Source: Gluconobacter thailandicus F149-1 = NBRC 100600
Lineage (GTDB): Bacteria > Pseudomonadota > Alphaproteobacteria > Acetobacterales > Acetobacteraceae
NCBI RefSeq assembly: GCF_000964465.1
Contig: NZ_BANH01000005.1
Coordinates: 62,001 to 126,000 of the forward strand
DNA: 64,000 nt
Direction: 5' to 3'
A program made the translations under genes and the position numbers. Shown one piece after another: positions 45,970 through 54,698 of the stretch. How positions within the stretch are numbered: position 1 is the stretch's first letter; every line of letters starts with the position of its first letter. Below the pieces are notes generated by a model. That model was not told where the DNA came from. It searched no databases and saw only the letters and a program-made list of their open reading frames with translations.

Positions 45970-47433
45970 ATGAAGTTCCGTACTGGCCTGTTGCTGGGCA
46001 CCGCCTTTCTGGCCGGACTGGCTGTCGGACCGGGCGCACTGCGTCTCGTCGGGTCCGCTGGCACTTTCCCTACTGCCGCCATCGCCCGCGACGTCTCCCA
46101 TGACAATAGCGCGGAAACCGTTCGTCTTCTGACCCTCCTGGGTACGGTCATGGACGTCGTGAAGGCCGAATACGTGCATCCGGTGTCGGACAAGGACCTC
46201 ATCAACAATGCCCTGGATGGCATGGTTGGCGAGCTTGACCCGCATTCGTCTTACATGACGGCCGCCCAGTTCAAGGACATGCAGACCGAGATTTCCGGAA
46301 AGTTCGGTGGTCTTGGCCTTCAGGTGCAGGCAGAATCCGGCCATGTCCGCGTGGTTTCGCCGATTGACGGCACACCTGCTGCGCGCGCTGGCATCCAGAC
46401 TGGTGATTTCATCACGATGGTTGACCACAAGAGCATTGATGGTCTGACGCTCGATCAGGCTGTTCGCAAGATGCGCGGCGATCCGGGAACATCCATCAGC
46501 CTGACCGTCGTGCGCCCCAAGACCGGCAAGACGCTGACTTTCGACATGAAGCGCGAAATCGTTCACGTCCAGATTGTCCGCTCTGCCCTGTATGGCAGCA
46601 CAGCTTACATCCGCCTGACCGAATTCGATGACGATCTTGAAAGTGCAATGCACACGGCTTTTGACAAGCTGAAAGCAGAAGCAGCCAAGAGCCCGGCCCA
46701 CAAGCTGACCGGCGTTATCCTGGATCTGCGGTCCAACCCCGGTGGCAAGCTGGATCAGGCTATCGCCGTGTCTGACGATTTCATCAAGGAAGGCGAAATC
46801 GTCTCCATCCGCGGCCGTCATCCGGAAAACAACCAGCGCTGGGATGCCCGCGGAACAGACATCACGAATGGTCTTCCGATTGTTGTCCTGACGAATGGCG
46901 GCTCGGCTTCAGCCAGCGAAATCGTTGCCGGAGCCCTGAAGGATCATCGCCGCGCAGTCATTCTGGGCGAAAAGACGTTCGGCAAGGGGTCCGTCCAGAC
47001 ACTGATCCCGATTGGCGATCAGGGCGCTGTGCGTCTGACAACGGCCCGTTACTATACGCCATCCGGACGTTCCATTCAGGGGCTGGGCATTACGCCTGAC
47101 ATTGCTGTTGCCGAAACCAAAGATGATGATGGCTACGGCTATCGTGAAGCCGATCTGTCCCATATCCTGACGAATGTGGGTGGAAATCGTACGGCTGAAA
47201 CGCCGCGCACGGATATTCCGGAGATTTCCAAATCCATCCCCAAGGCTCCCCCAGCGGACTGGCCAAAGTTCGATCTGACGAAGCCCGCAACGGACTTCCA
47301 GCTTCAGCAGGCCATCAAGGTCGTGAATGCGATGGCTGGGATTTCCAACCCTGCTCCGGCAGTTGAACAGGCAACAGAGGTCAAGGCTCCACCGTATGAC
47401 AAAAAGCCTGCACCGCCCGCACCAACTCATTAA
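45970..47433 (+). CDS. ctpA: C-terminal processing peptidase, S41 family
   Basis: A 487-residue periplasmic serine protease. After a signal or anchor segment (residues 1-22) come a helical N-domain with L-D-P-H-S-S-Y-M, a PDZ domain (about residues 95-175, with G-G-L-G-L and T-P-A-A-R-A-G-I-Q-T-G-D), and the protease core with serine motif G-S-A-S-A-S-E-I (residues 311-318) and lysine motif G-E-K-T-F-G-K-G. The last 90 residues are proline- and lysine-rich. Next to the envC-like gene it fits a role in envelope or division-site protein turnover. Confidence 0.95.
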   Translation: MKFRTGLLLGTAFLAGLAVGPGALRLVGSAGTFPTAAIARDVSHDNSAETVRLLTLLGTVMDVVKAEYVHPVSDKDLINNALDGMVGELDPHSSYMTAAQFKDMQTEISGKFGGLGLQVQAESGHVRVVSPIDGTPAARAGIQTGDFITMVDHKSIDGLTLDQAVRKMRGDPGTSISLTVVRPKTGKTLTFDMKREIVHVQIVRSALYGSTAYIRLTEFDDDLESAMHTAFDKLKAEAAKSPAHKLTGVILDLRSNPGGKLDQAIAVSDDFIKEGEIVSIRGRHPENNQRWDARGTDITNGLPIVVLTNGGSASASEIVAGALKDHRRAVILGEKTFGKGSVQTLIPIGDQGAVRLTTARYYTPSGRSIQGLGITPDIAVAETKDDDGYGYREADLSHILTNVGGNRTAETPRTDIPEISKSIPKAPPADWPKFDLTKPATDFQLQQAIKVVNAMAGISNPAPAVEQATEVKAPPYDKKPAPPAPTH

Positions 47434-47463
47434 ACACTCCCCACCAGAAGGACAGTCCAGATC

Positions 47464-48573
47464 GTGCAGAACCGTCCCGCTTCACCCCGCTCTTCCGGGC
47501 TCTGGAGCCGTCTTCCCGTTATCGGACGCCTTCTGGTCGCGTTCTGGGCTCTTGTTCTTGCAGGTGGTACGACAGCGGCTCTGATGCTCCGGCATCAGAC
47601 GCCACCGTCTACATCAGTACGGACCGCACAAAACAAACCTGCCGCCCCCGTTGCTCATCCGGATACGGTGGCCACCAATCATTCAACGCACCAGCCTGTG
47701 ACAGTCGTACAGCAGACGCAGGGTGCCCCGATCCCTAAATCTCTTCCTGTCACAGCACCGGTCCCTTTGACGCCCGAAGTCAAATCTCCACAGATGCCTC
47801 CACCGATTGCCCAGACGCCTGCAGTCGATCTGGATTCAATCACGGCATCAGGCAAGACGGCTCTCGCCATCGTCTTGCAGGGCTTCGGCTATTCAGACGC
47901 CATGACCTACGATGTGCTCTCGCGCATTCCAGCCCCGGTCGCGGTCGGCGTCTCGCCCTATATTGGCAATCTGCCGGATGTCCTGTCCCGCGCGCATGCA
48001 GCCCATCGAGAAATCTTTGTCACACTGCCGATGCAGAGTGCACATCCAGAAAACGTCGATGAAGGCCCACACGCCTTGGGCAATGGCAATTCCGAAGCCG
48101 AGGATCGCCGCGAACTGGACTGGTGCCTGTCCCGCGCCCAAGGTGCGACAGGCCTGACGGATGCTTCGGAGGCCGGCGACAGCCAGCCCGGCGGCGGATA
48201 TGCCACCACCCCGGGCTTTCATCCGATTGAAGACATCATCGCCAGCCATGGTCTGCTTTATCTCAGCGGGTCACCGCAGGAAGACCGCCATATCCGTGGC
48301 ATGACTGCGACCGCATGGGTCAATGGTGACACAGACGCCGCGACGCTCGATGCCAAGCTTGCCACACTGCTTCCCGAAGGCCCGAAGCCGACCCATATTC
48401 TGTTGATGGTTGGCCCGCTAACGCCCGTAGCAATCGATCGTCTTGCAACCTGGCTCAACGGCCCTGCTGCAGACCGCTTCATTCTCGTTCCGCCTTCCAC
48501 ACTGGCAGACAAAGGCGCAACCGGCGAGCAGGCCTCGGCTCAGCCCAAAGACATTCAGACGGCTCCCCTATGA
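47464..48573 (+). CDS. Divergent polysaccharide deacetylase family protein (YibQ-like)
   Basis: A 369-residue protein: N-terminal membrane helix (about residues 20-43), a proline- and threonine-rich linker to about residue 115, then a divergent polysaccharide deacetylase domain (A-I-V-L-Q-G-F-G-Y-S, then P-x-P-V-A-V-G-V-S-P-Y and L-P-M-Q). The usual D-D of this family's first motif is Q-G here, so activity is doubtful. Starts with GTG at 47464 and overlaps rppH as ATGA. It sits in the envC-ctpA-yibQ cluster. Confidence 0.85.
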   Translation: MQNRPASPRSSGLWSRLPVIGRLLVAFWALVLAGGTTAALMLRHQTPPSTSVRTAQNKPAAPVAHPDTVATNHSTHQPVTVVQQTQGAPIPKSLPVTAPVPLTPEVKSPQMPPPIAQTPAVDLDSITASGKTALAIVLQGFGYSDAMTYDVLSRIPAPVAVGVSPYIGNLPDVLSRAHAAHREIFVTLPMQSAHPENVDEGPHALGNGNSEAEDRRELDWCLSRAQGATGLTDASEAGDSQPGGGYATTPGFHPIEDIIASHGLLYLSGSPQEDRHIRGMTATAWVNGDTDAATLDAKLATLLPEGPKPTHILLMVGPLTPVAIDRLATWLNGPAADRFILVPPSTLADKGATGEQASAQPKDIQTAPL

Positions 48574-49082
48574 TCGATTTTTCCAATCTCCCTTATCGTC
48601 CCAATGTTGGGGTTGCCCTTTTTAACAGAGACGGAAAACTCTTTGTTGCTCGCCGTGCGGATTTGCCAGGCGACATCTGGCAGTGCCCACAAGGCGGTAT
48701 CGATGAGGGGGAAGATCCCCAGACTGCCGCCCTGCGTGAGCTTGAGGAAGAAACAGGCTGTACGCGTGCAACAGTTCTCGCCGAACGCTCAGACTGGCTG
48801 GCTTACGATCTACCAGCAGCATTAATCGGCCGGGCACTCGGAGGGAAATTCCGAGGCCAGACACAGAAATGGTTTGTTCTCGGTTTTGATGGAGCAGACA
48901 GCGACATCCGTCTGGATCTGCATGCCCCCGCAGAGTTCGATCTCTGGGAATGGATAGAACCAGAGGACCTGCTTCAGCGCAATCTGGGCTTCAAACAGGA
49001 ACTCTACGAAAAGCTCCTGCCAGAACTGAAGGCTTTGTTTCAGGCTGCTTCCAACGACTGGCTGCGAACCAGCCGGGCATAA
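48570..49082 (+). CDS. rppH: RNA 5'-pyrophosphohydrolase
   Basis: RppH removes pyrophosphate from mRNA 5' ends and starts decay. The 170-residue protein has the Nudix box G-G-I-D-E-G-E-x(5)-A-A-L-R-E-L-E-E-E-T-G and the N-terminal Y-R-P-N-V-G-V-x-L-F. It overlaps the yibQ-like gene by ATGA, and its 3' end overlaps the convergent ABC gene by 43 bases. Confidence 0.95.
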   Translation: MIDFSNLPYRPNVGVALFNRDGKLFVARRADLPGDIWQCPQGGIDEGEDPQTAALRELEEETGCTRATVLAERSDWLAYDLPAALIGRALGGKFRGQTQKWFVLGFDGADSDIRLDLHAPAEFDLWEWIEPEDLLQRNLGFKQELYEKLLPELKALFQAASNDWLRTSRA

Positions 49083-50794
49083 AGGCCGTCTTTCTTCAGC
49101 AACTCGGCGTGAGACCCTGCCTCTACAGCCCGTCCATCATCCATCACGACAATCACATCTGCGGACTGAACCGTCGAAAGACGATGCGCCACAATCACAG
49201 TGGTGCGTCCAGTCCGCAGGGTTGCGAGAGCACCCTGCACGCGAGACTCGCTTTCTGAATCCAGCGCACTTGTCGCTTCGTCGAGCAGCAGAATGCGAGG
49301 ATCACGCAGAAGGGCACGTGCCAACGCCACACGCTGTCTCTGACCGCCCGAAAGACGACGGCCGCCTGGTCCGACGCGTGTTTCCAGACCATGCGGAAGA
49401 TTGTCCGTAAAATCGACAGCCGCCATCCGACAAGCCGCCTCAACTTCGTCTCGGCTCGCATCCGGCCGGCCGATCCAGATATTCTCAATCAGCGAGAGAT
49501 CAAACAGAGTCGTATCCTGACTGACATATGCGATCGCATCGCGCAGGGAAGACACATGCACATCCCTGATATCCACGCCCTCAAGCAGGATACGCCCACC
49601 CGACACGTCATGCAGACGCGGAATCAATGACAAAGCCGTCGATTTCCCTGCCCCGCTCGGTCCGACGAGAGCCACAGTCTGACCAGGTTGCACGTCCAGC
49701 GTCAGACCAGCCAGCCCCACCCGACCGTCTTCGTACTGATAGGATGCCTGCTCAAAAACAAGATGCCCCTTGCCGCCGGGCAGAGACACGGCATCCTTTC
49801 GGTCAGTAACCGCCGGCGGTTCATCAATGACGGCAAAGACGCGCGCCAGTCCCGCAAGACCTTCCTGCATCGCCGTGTTGAGAGAACCAAGGGCGCGGAT
49901 TGGTCGGGCCGCTGTCAGGAGAGCGGTAATAAAGGCTGTGAAGTCTCCAAGGGTGGCCCCGCCCATGGCAGCACGCCAGCCCGCAAATCCCAGAACGACA
50001 GCGACAGCCGTTCCGCCCAGAACTTCCAGAACGGGATCAACACGCGCACGCCCCTTGGCAATCCGCAGAAAAGCCGTGTGCAGCAGGTCTAGAGACTGAT
50101 CAACACGAGTGCTTTCACGGTCTTCCATCCGGTAAATCCGAACCTGCCGTGCCAGCGCAAAACTTTCGTTCAGGAGGGCAGACGTCTCACCGATCTGCTC
50201 CTGCATTCCGCCAGACGCCCGACGCACTTTCTTGCCCAGCTTCTGGATCGGAACAGCCGCCACAGGGTACAGCACCAGCGCAATAAGACTCAGTTCCCAG
50301 TCCGCCCAGATCATGGCGGCCACCAGCCCGACAACTGTCACCGCATCACCCAGTGCGTTCACAACACGCACCATGGCCTCACGAATGGAAACGGCATCCG
50401 TTGTGAACCGCGCAGCCCACTGGGCGGGCGCCTCACGCTCGATGCGCGACACATCAGTTTGAAGGGAATGTCTGAACATGCGGGACTGCAACCCGCGGAT
50501 AACCGTCAGAACGAGCCCCTGCACAGCAATCGTCTGCCCATACTGGGAGGCCGCTTTCAGTGTGGTCACAATCACGACCAGCGCTGGAACCTGATACAGA
50601 ATCCGGGGGTCCTGCGCAGCAAACATGTCCACTGCACGCTTGATGACAACTGGATAAAGCGCAGTCAGGCTGGCCATCAGAACGGTCAGCACAATCACCG
50701 TCACGATCTGGCGAACGTGATGGCGCATTTCGTCACGCCAGATCCTGCGGATCAGAATCTGGCTATCAGTATCAAGGGCTGTCTTTCTGCTCAT
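49040..50794 (-). CDS. ABC exporter (MsbA/lipid-exporter type, fused permease-ATPase)
   Basis: A 584-residue half-transporter. Six membrane helices (residues about 30-310) are followed by an ATPase domain with Walker A (G-P-S-G-A-G-K-S-T), the signature L-S-G-G-Q-R-Q-R and Walker B (I-L-L-L-D-E-A-T-S-A-L-D). It resembles the MsbA/LipidA exporter group; the substrate (lipid A, peptide or drug) is not proven. It is on the opposite strand to rppH with a 43-base overlap at the 3' ends. Confidence 0.92.
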   Translation of the reverse strand: MSRKTALDTDSQILIRRIWRDEMRHHVRQIVTVIVLTVLMASLTALYPVVIKRAVDMFAAQDPRILYQVPALVVIVTTLKAASQYGQTIAVQGLVLTVIRGLQSRMFRHSLQTDVSRIEREAPAQWAARFTTDAVSIREAMVRVVNALGDAVTVVGLVAAMIWADWELSLIALVLYPVAAVPIQKLGKKVRRASGGMQEQIGETSALLNESFALARQVRIYRMEDRESTRVDQSLDLLHTAFLRIAKGRARVDPVLEVLGGTAVAVVLGFAGWRAAMGGATLGDFTAFITALLTAARPIRALGSLNTAMQEGLAGLARVFAVIDEPPAVTDRKDAVSLPGGKGHLVFEQASYQYEDGRVGLAGLTLDVQPGQTVALVGPSGAGKSTALSLIPRLHDVSGGRILLEGVDIRDVHVSSLRDAIAYVSQDTTLFDLSLIENIWIGRPDASRDEVEAACRMAAVDFTDNLPHGLETRVGPGGRRLSGGQRQRVALARALLRDPRILLLDEATSALDSESESRVQGALATLRTGRTTVIVAHRLSTVQSADVIVVMDDGRAVEAGSHAELLKKDGLYARLVRSQSLEAA

Positions 50795-50847
50795 GCGAGG
50801 GGGTTTAGCAGGCCTCTGCCGATCCGCGAAACCAGACAGACCAGATC

Positions 50848-52053
50848 CTAGGTTTCAGTCTTTTCAGAAACGCTCGACAAATAAGCCAGACAGGCCGCGC
50901 GATCCGGCAGACAACCCTGCTGCATCCACCAGGCCTGCCCGGCTTTGAGCCATTTTCCCATAGCCGGCCCAGGCACAAGCCCAGCATCCTTTGCATCGTT
51001 TCCCCCCAGCGGAAAAACGGGCTGTGACTCTCGCTCCAGACGCTGCCTCAGGACAGTCCACCCGTGATCCGGCTCACCGAGGACATGCGCCTGCCTTAAC
51101 CAGCTTCTCTCCAGAAGAACTGGAAGAGGCTGCTGAAATCGTGCCCGGCGAAGGTCATCATCTGTCATGTCGGGAAAAAGATCCGGCACGTTCTGACCAA
51201 ACAGACGCAGCCTGTCGCGGTCTGCATTCGAGAGTTTCAGGCGCTCTGCCAGATCGTCCCACTCGGCATGACAGAGCGCAAAAAGTCTCAGAATGGCATC
51301 GGCAGGTGCCTGACATGCCAGAAGGCGCTGCAAGGACAGCACGTTCGGCGCAGGCAGAAAGCGCGCAAGGAGGCCGACGTCTTTCATTGCAGTGACGGTT
51401 TGAACAACCCGAGGTCCGGTCAGGATGCGAAGAAACTCGGATGCCACCCGCTCTGCTGACAACGTATCAATCAGGGTCAGCCGCTGCGAAATTGCCTGAC
51501 AGGCCTCCGCATCAGGCGCGCCATCTCCATACCGTGCATCAAACCGGAAAAATCTAAGTGCTCTCAGCGCATCTTCTTCGATCCGCCGCCCTGCCTCTCC
51601 AACGAAACGGACACGATGCGCCGCGAGGTCCTCGACGCCATGGAAGTAATCATAAAGCACATCGTTGCGATCGAGCGACATGGCATTGATGGTGAAATCC
51701 CGGCGCGCGGCATCTTCTTCCCAGTTCTCCGTCCAGGCCACAACGGCATGGCGACCGTCTGTCTCTTCATCACGGCGGAGGGTGGTAATTTCGTACGGAG
51801 TACCGCGGATAACCGCTGTAACGGTTCCATGCGCCAATCCTGTTGGAATGACTTTTACGCCACCCGCACGCAGAATCTTCTGCACGTCTTCTGGATAGTC
51901 TGGCGTTGCCAGATCCAGATCATGGACAGGCACACCACGCATAAGATCCCGCACAGACCCACCGACCAGACGCGCCTCTGGCAGCAGACGCCACAGCTCA
52001 TCCAGACCGCTTCGGTCATTCAGGCGGGCTAGAAGTCCGGAAGGACGCGTCAT
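50848..52053 (-). CDS. cca: CCA tRNA nucleotidyltransferase / poly(A) polymerase family
   Basis: A class II nucleotidyltransferase that adds or repairs the CCA end of tRNA. The 401-residue protein has the G-G-S-V-R-D motif, the D-L-D metal-binding pair (H-D-L-D-L-A-T), R-R-D-F-T-I-N-A-M and the R-A-L-R-F-F-R-F helix. Poly(A) polymerase is the alternative; length and the short C-terminus fit CCA addition. Its start overlaps the DUF1285 stop. Confidence 0.93.
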   Translation of the reverse strand: MTRPSGLLARLNDRSGLDELWRLLPEARLVGGSVRDLMRGVPVHDLDLATPDYPEDVQKILRAGGVKVIPTGLAHGTVTAVIRGTPYEITTLRRDEETDGRHAVVAWTENWEEDAARRDFTINAMSLDRNDVLYDYFHGVEDLAAHRVRFVGEAGRRIEEDALRALRFFRFDARYGDGAPDAEACQAISQRLTLIDTLSAERVASEFLRILTGPRVVQTVTAMKDVGLLARFLPAPNVLSLQRLLACQAPADAILRLFALCHAEWDDLAERLKLSNADRDRLRLFGQNVPDLFPDMTDDDLRRARFQQPLPVLLERSWLRQAHVLGEPDHGWTVLRQRLERESQPVFPLGGNDAKDAGLVPGPAMGKWLKAGQAWWMQQGCLPDRAACLAYLSSVSEKTET

Positions 52054-52643
52054 GGTTGACGGGAAAGCGGAAAGAAACAGTCCTGACTCCAGACACCCAG
52101 GCAGGGTTTGCCCTCCACATGACCAGGAACAGCCAGAGCCGCGAGTTCGAAATGGACGGAGCGGCTGATTCGCGCCCGGACCGGGAAATCACCTTCACCG
52201 TTTCTCAGGTGTACATAAGGAATGGAGCCACATTCATCGATGGGCCGATCCCAGTCGCAGGAGATCGGATGGTCCGGCCCGACACAGACGAGTTCATCCA
52301 TATTCGTCCGGAAGCAGAGCGTCTGATGTCGGCCACAGCTTCCCCGGAAATCGAGCTCGACTGCGATGTAGGGAACATCCTCCACCTGAATGACGCCGCT
52401 TTCCATGGGCGTTTTCAACCAGTACGTGCCTTCCGCATCCCGCGTCAGCATGGACGAAAACATGCAAAGCATCGCTTTTCGGGTCACCGGAGAGCCGCGA
52501 TACAGCCAGGTTCCATCCCGGCGGATCAGGAAAGGAAGCTGGCGCACCCCGGTACCAGATGCCGTCGCGGTAATGGTTTCGGATGCCCCTGGTGCGGGGA
52601 AAACGTCGGATCGGGAGGCATCCCGACAATCATGCGCGCTCAA
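52050..52643 (-). CDS. DUF1285 family protein
   Basis: A 197-residue protein with the DUF1285 pattern: R-R-D-G-T-W-L-Y-R-G-S-P, then R-K-A-M-L-C-M-F-S-S, then E-G-T-Y-W-L-K-T-P, V-E-D-V-P-Y and F-R-T-N. Function unknown. It overlaps cca by ATGA and diverges from moxR; the gene group is conserved in related alphaproteobacteria. Confidence 0.9.
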   Translation of the reverse strand: MSAHDCRDASRSDVFPAPGASETITATASGTGVRQLPFLIRRDGTWLYRGSPVTRKAMLCMFSSMLTRDAEGTYWLKTPMESGVIQVEDVPYIAVELDFRGSCGRHQTLCFRTNMDELVCVGPDHPISCDWDRPIDECGSIPYVHLRNGEGDFPVRARISRSVHFELAALAVPGHVEGKPCLGVWSQDCFFPLSRQP

Positions 52644-52737
52644 TTTTCCCTCCGGTTAAAATGAAAACTTCTCTTCTCACACCAAGTTGGGTGCAATCGA
52701 GCCTTGATGAAACCCCCACACCTGTCAGACTGGTGAT

Positions 52738-53766
52738 ATGAGCGAGCAGCATTATTCTACCGGCGCCTCCGCCGGAACCCTCCGCGGCGAAGCAGATGTG
52801 GCCGAGGCCGACCGTCTGGCCCCTGTTCTCCGCGATGTCCATCAGGCTATTGGCGGAATTGTGCTGGGACAGGACCGTGTGATCGAGCAGGTGCTCGTCA
52901 CGATCCTTTCTGGCGGTCACGCGCTTCTGATGGGCGCGCCAGGTCTTGGCAAGACACTTCTCGTCAATACGGCGTCCCGCGTACTGGGCCTGGACGCGAC
53001 CCGCATCCAGTTCACACCAGATCTCATGCCATCCGACATTACCGGTGCGGAAATTCTGGATCAGGACGTCAGCGGACAGCGCGCTTTCCGATTCCTGCCC
53101 GGCCCGATCTTCGGACAACTTGTTCTGGCCGATGAAATCAACCGTGCCAGCCCACGCACCCAGTCTGCCCTCCTCCAGGCCATGGCGGAGCATCGCGTGA
53201 CGCAGGGGGGCAAGGACTACATCCTGCCATCACCTTTCCACGTTCTTGCGACCCAGAACCCGATTGAGCAGGAAGGCACCTATCCGCTGCCGGAAGCCCA
53301 GCTCGACCGTTTCATGCTCCGCATTCCGCTGGATTTCCCGAACCGGGATGCGGAACGCCAGATGCTTCTGCAAACGACAGGCGCCACAACAGCGCAGGCT
53401 CCGGCTTTAATGAATGCAACTGCCCTTCTGGCAGCCCAGAAGCTGGTTCGTCGCCTGCCGGTCGGCGACAAGATCGTCGACACCATTCTAACCCTGACAC
53501 GTGCCTTGCGTCCGGAAGATTCCTCTGCGCCCGCAGAAGTACGTGAAGCCGTTTCCTTCGGGCCGGGACCACGTGCGGCCCAGGCCCTCATGATCGCTAC
53601 CCGTGCCCGCGCCCTTCTGAACGGCCGTCTGGCACCAAGTCTCGATGACGTCGTGGCACTTGCTGAACCTGTCCTGTCCCATCGTATCGGACTTGGTTTT
53701 GGCGCTCGTGCCTCCGGGGTGACCGTTGAAGCCCTGATCCGCAAACAGGCCCAGACGATCCTCTGA
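52738..53766 (+). CDS. MoxR-family AAA+ ATPase
   Basis: A 342-residue AAA+ protein thought to act as a chaperone for VWA-domain proteins. Walker A G-A-P-G-L-G-K-T at residues 67-74, Walker B L-A-D-E-I-N-R at about 130, and a sensor A-T-Q-N-P-I-E-Q-E-G-T-Y-P-L-P-E-A-Q-L-D motif are complete. It heads an operon with DUF58, DUF4159 and a VWA-type gene, the usual partners. Confidence 0.93.
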   Translation: MSEQHYSTGASAGTLRGEADVAEADRLAPVLRDVHQAIGGIVLGQDRVIEQVLVTILSGGHALLMGAPGLGKTLLVNTASRVLGLDATRIQFTPDLMPSDITGAEILDQDVSGQRAFRFLPGPIFGQLVLADEINRASPRTQSALLQAMAEHRVTQGGKDYILPSPFHVLATQNPIEQEGTYPLPEAQLDRFMLRIPLDFPNRDAERQMLLQTTGATTAQAPALMNATALLAAQKLVRRLPVGDKIVDTILTLTRALRPEDSSAPAEVREAVSFGPGPRAAQALMIATRARALLNGRLAPSLDDVVALAEPVLSHRIGLGFGARASGVTVEALIRKQAQTIL

Positions 53767-53771
53767 GCAAC

Positions 53772-54698
53772 GTGAAAAGCCCAACCGAAAAACTCCGGGG
53801 CCTGTTTTCCCGCCGAAACAGGACCTCCCCAGATTCCATGACAGCCCCGGCAGAGCGTCTCGCCCTGCCGGCGCTTCTGCTGCATGCCGAAAAAATTGCT
53901 GCCAGCCTCCAGGTTGGCACGCATGGGCGCAGACGTGCTGGTAGCGGCGAAGATTTCTGGCAGTTCCGTCCGTATCATGCTGGTGAGCCCGCAACGTCCA
54001 TCGACTGGCGGCAGTCCGCACGATCCCCGATCGAAAACACCTTCTGGGTCCGGGAACGGGAGCGGGAAAACGCGCAGTCCCTGCTGATCTGGTGCGATCC
54101 CTCTCCCTCCATGGACTGGCGCTCCGCCGCCACGCTGCCCACCAAGCGCGAACGTGCCCAGCTTTGTACGCTGGCGTTGGCGGGGGCTGCGCTCCGGGGA
54201 GGAGAAAGAGCAGGGCTGCTGACTGGCCCAGAAGCCGGTCGGGCTTTCGCAGGCCGTCAAATTCTCGGGCGCCTGGGTGAAGCCCTTCTCCACTCTTCAC
54301 CAACCGAACCGGATCTTCCGCCTCTGGCTGGCCTCCCCCCGCAGACGGATCTTGTTCTCATCAGTGATTTTCTCTGGGAAGAGGAACGGATCGAAGCATT
54401 GCTCAAGCAATGTGCCAACCGCCCCGTCCGTACGCATCTGCTGTGCATTCTTGATCCCGGAGAACGCACTCTTAACCAGACAGGGCGCATCCGCTTCTCT
54501 GGCCTCGAAGGCGGCGTACTGACTCTTCCCGCTGTTGAAAGTCTGGGCGCTGCCTATGAACAGGCCATGTCAGCCCATCTGGACGCATTAAGAAAAAGCG
54601 CCACGCATCTGCACGTTGACTGCGTGATGCATGATACGTCACAGGATCCTCTTCCCGCCTTGCTGGCCCTTCATCTTGCCATGGGAGGCGGACGATGA
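53772..54698 (+). CDS. DUF58 domain-containing protein
   Basis: A 308-residue protein that starts with GTG five bases after moxR. The DUF58 core has G-x-G-x-D-F-W-Q-F-R-P-Y-x-x-G-E-P and D-W-R-Q-S-A-R-S, then L-I-W-C-D-P-S-P-S-M-D, a VWA-like metal-binding D-x-S-x-S-like site. Such proteins are usually paired with MoxR and act at the envelope; no precise role is known. Its stop overlaps the next gene by ATGA. Confidence 0.92.
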   Translation: MKSPTEKLRGLFSRRNRTSPDSMTAPAERLALPALLLHAEKIAASLQVGTHGRRRAGSGEDFWQFRPYHAGEPATSIDWRQSARSPIENTFWVRERERENAQSLLIWCDPSPSMDWRSAATLPTKRERAQLCTLALAGAALRGGERAGLLTGPEAGRAFAGRQILGRLGEALLHSSPTEPDLPPLAGLPPQTDLVLISDFLWEEERIEALLKQCANRPVRTHLLCILDPGERTLNQTGRIRFSGLEGGVLTLPAVESLGAAYEQAMSAHLDALRKSATHLHVDCVMHDTSQDPLPALLALHLAMGGGR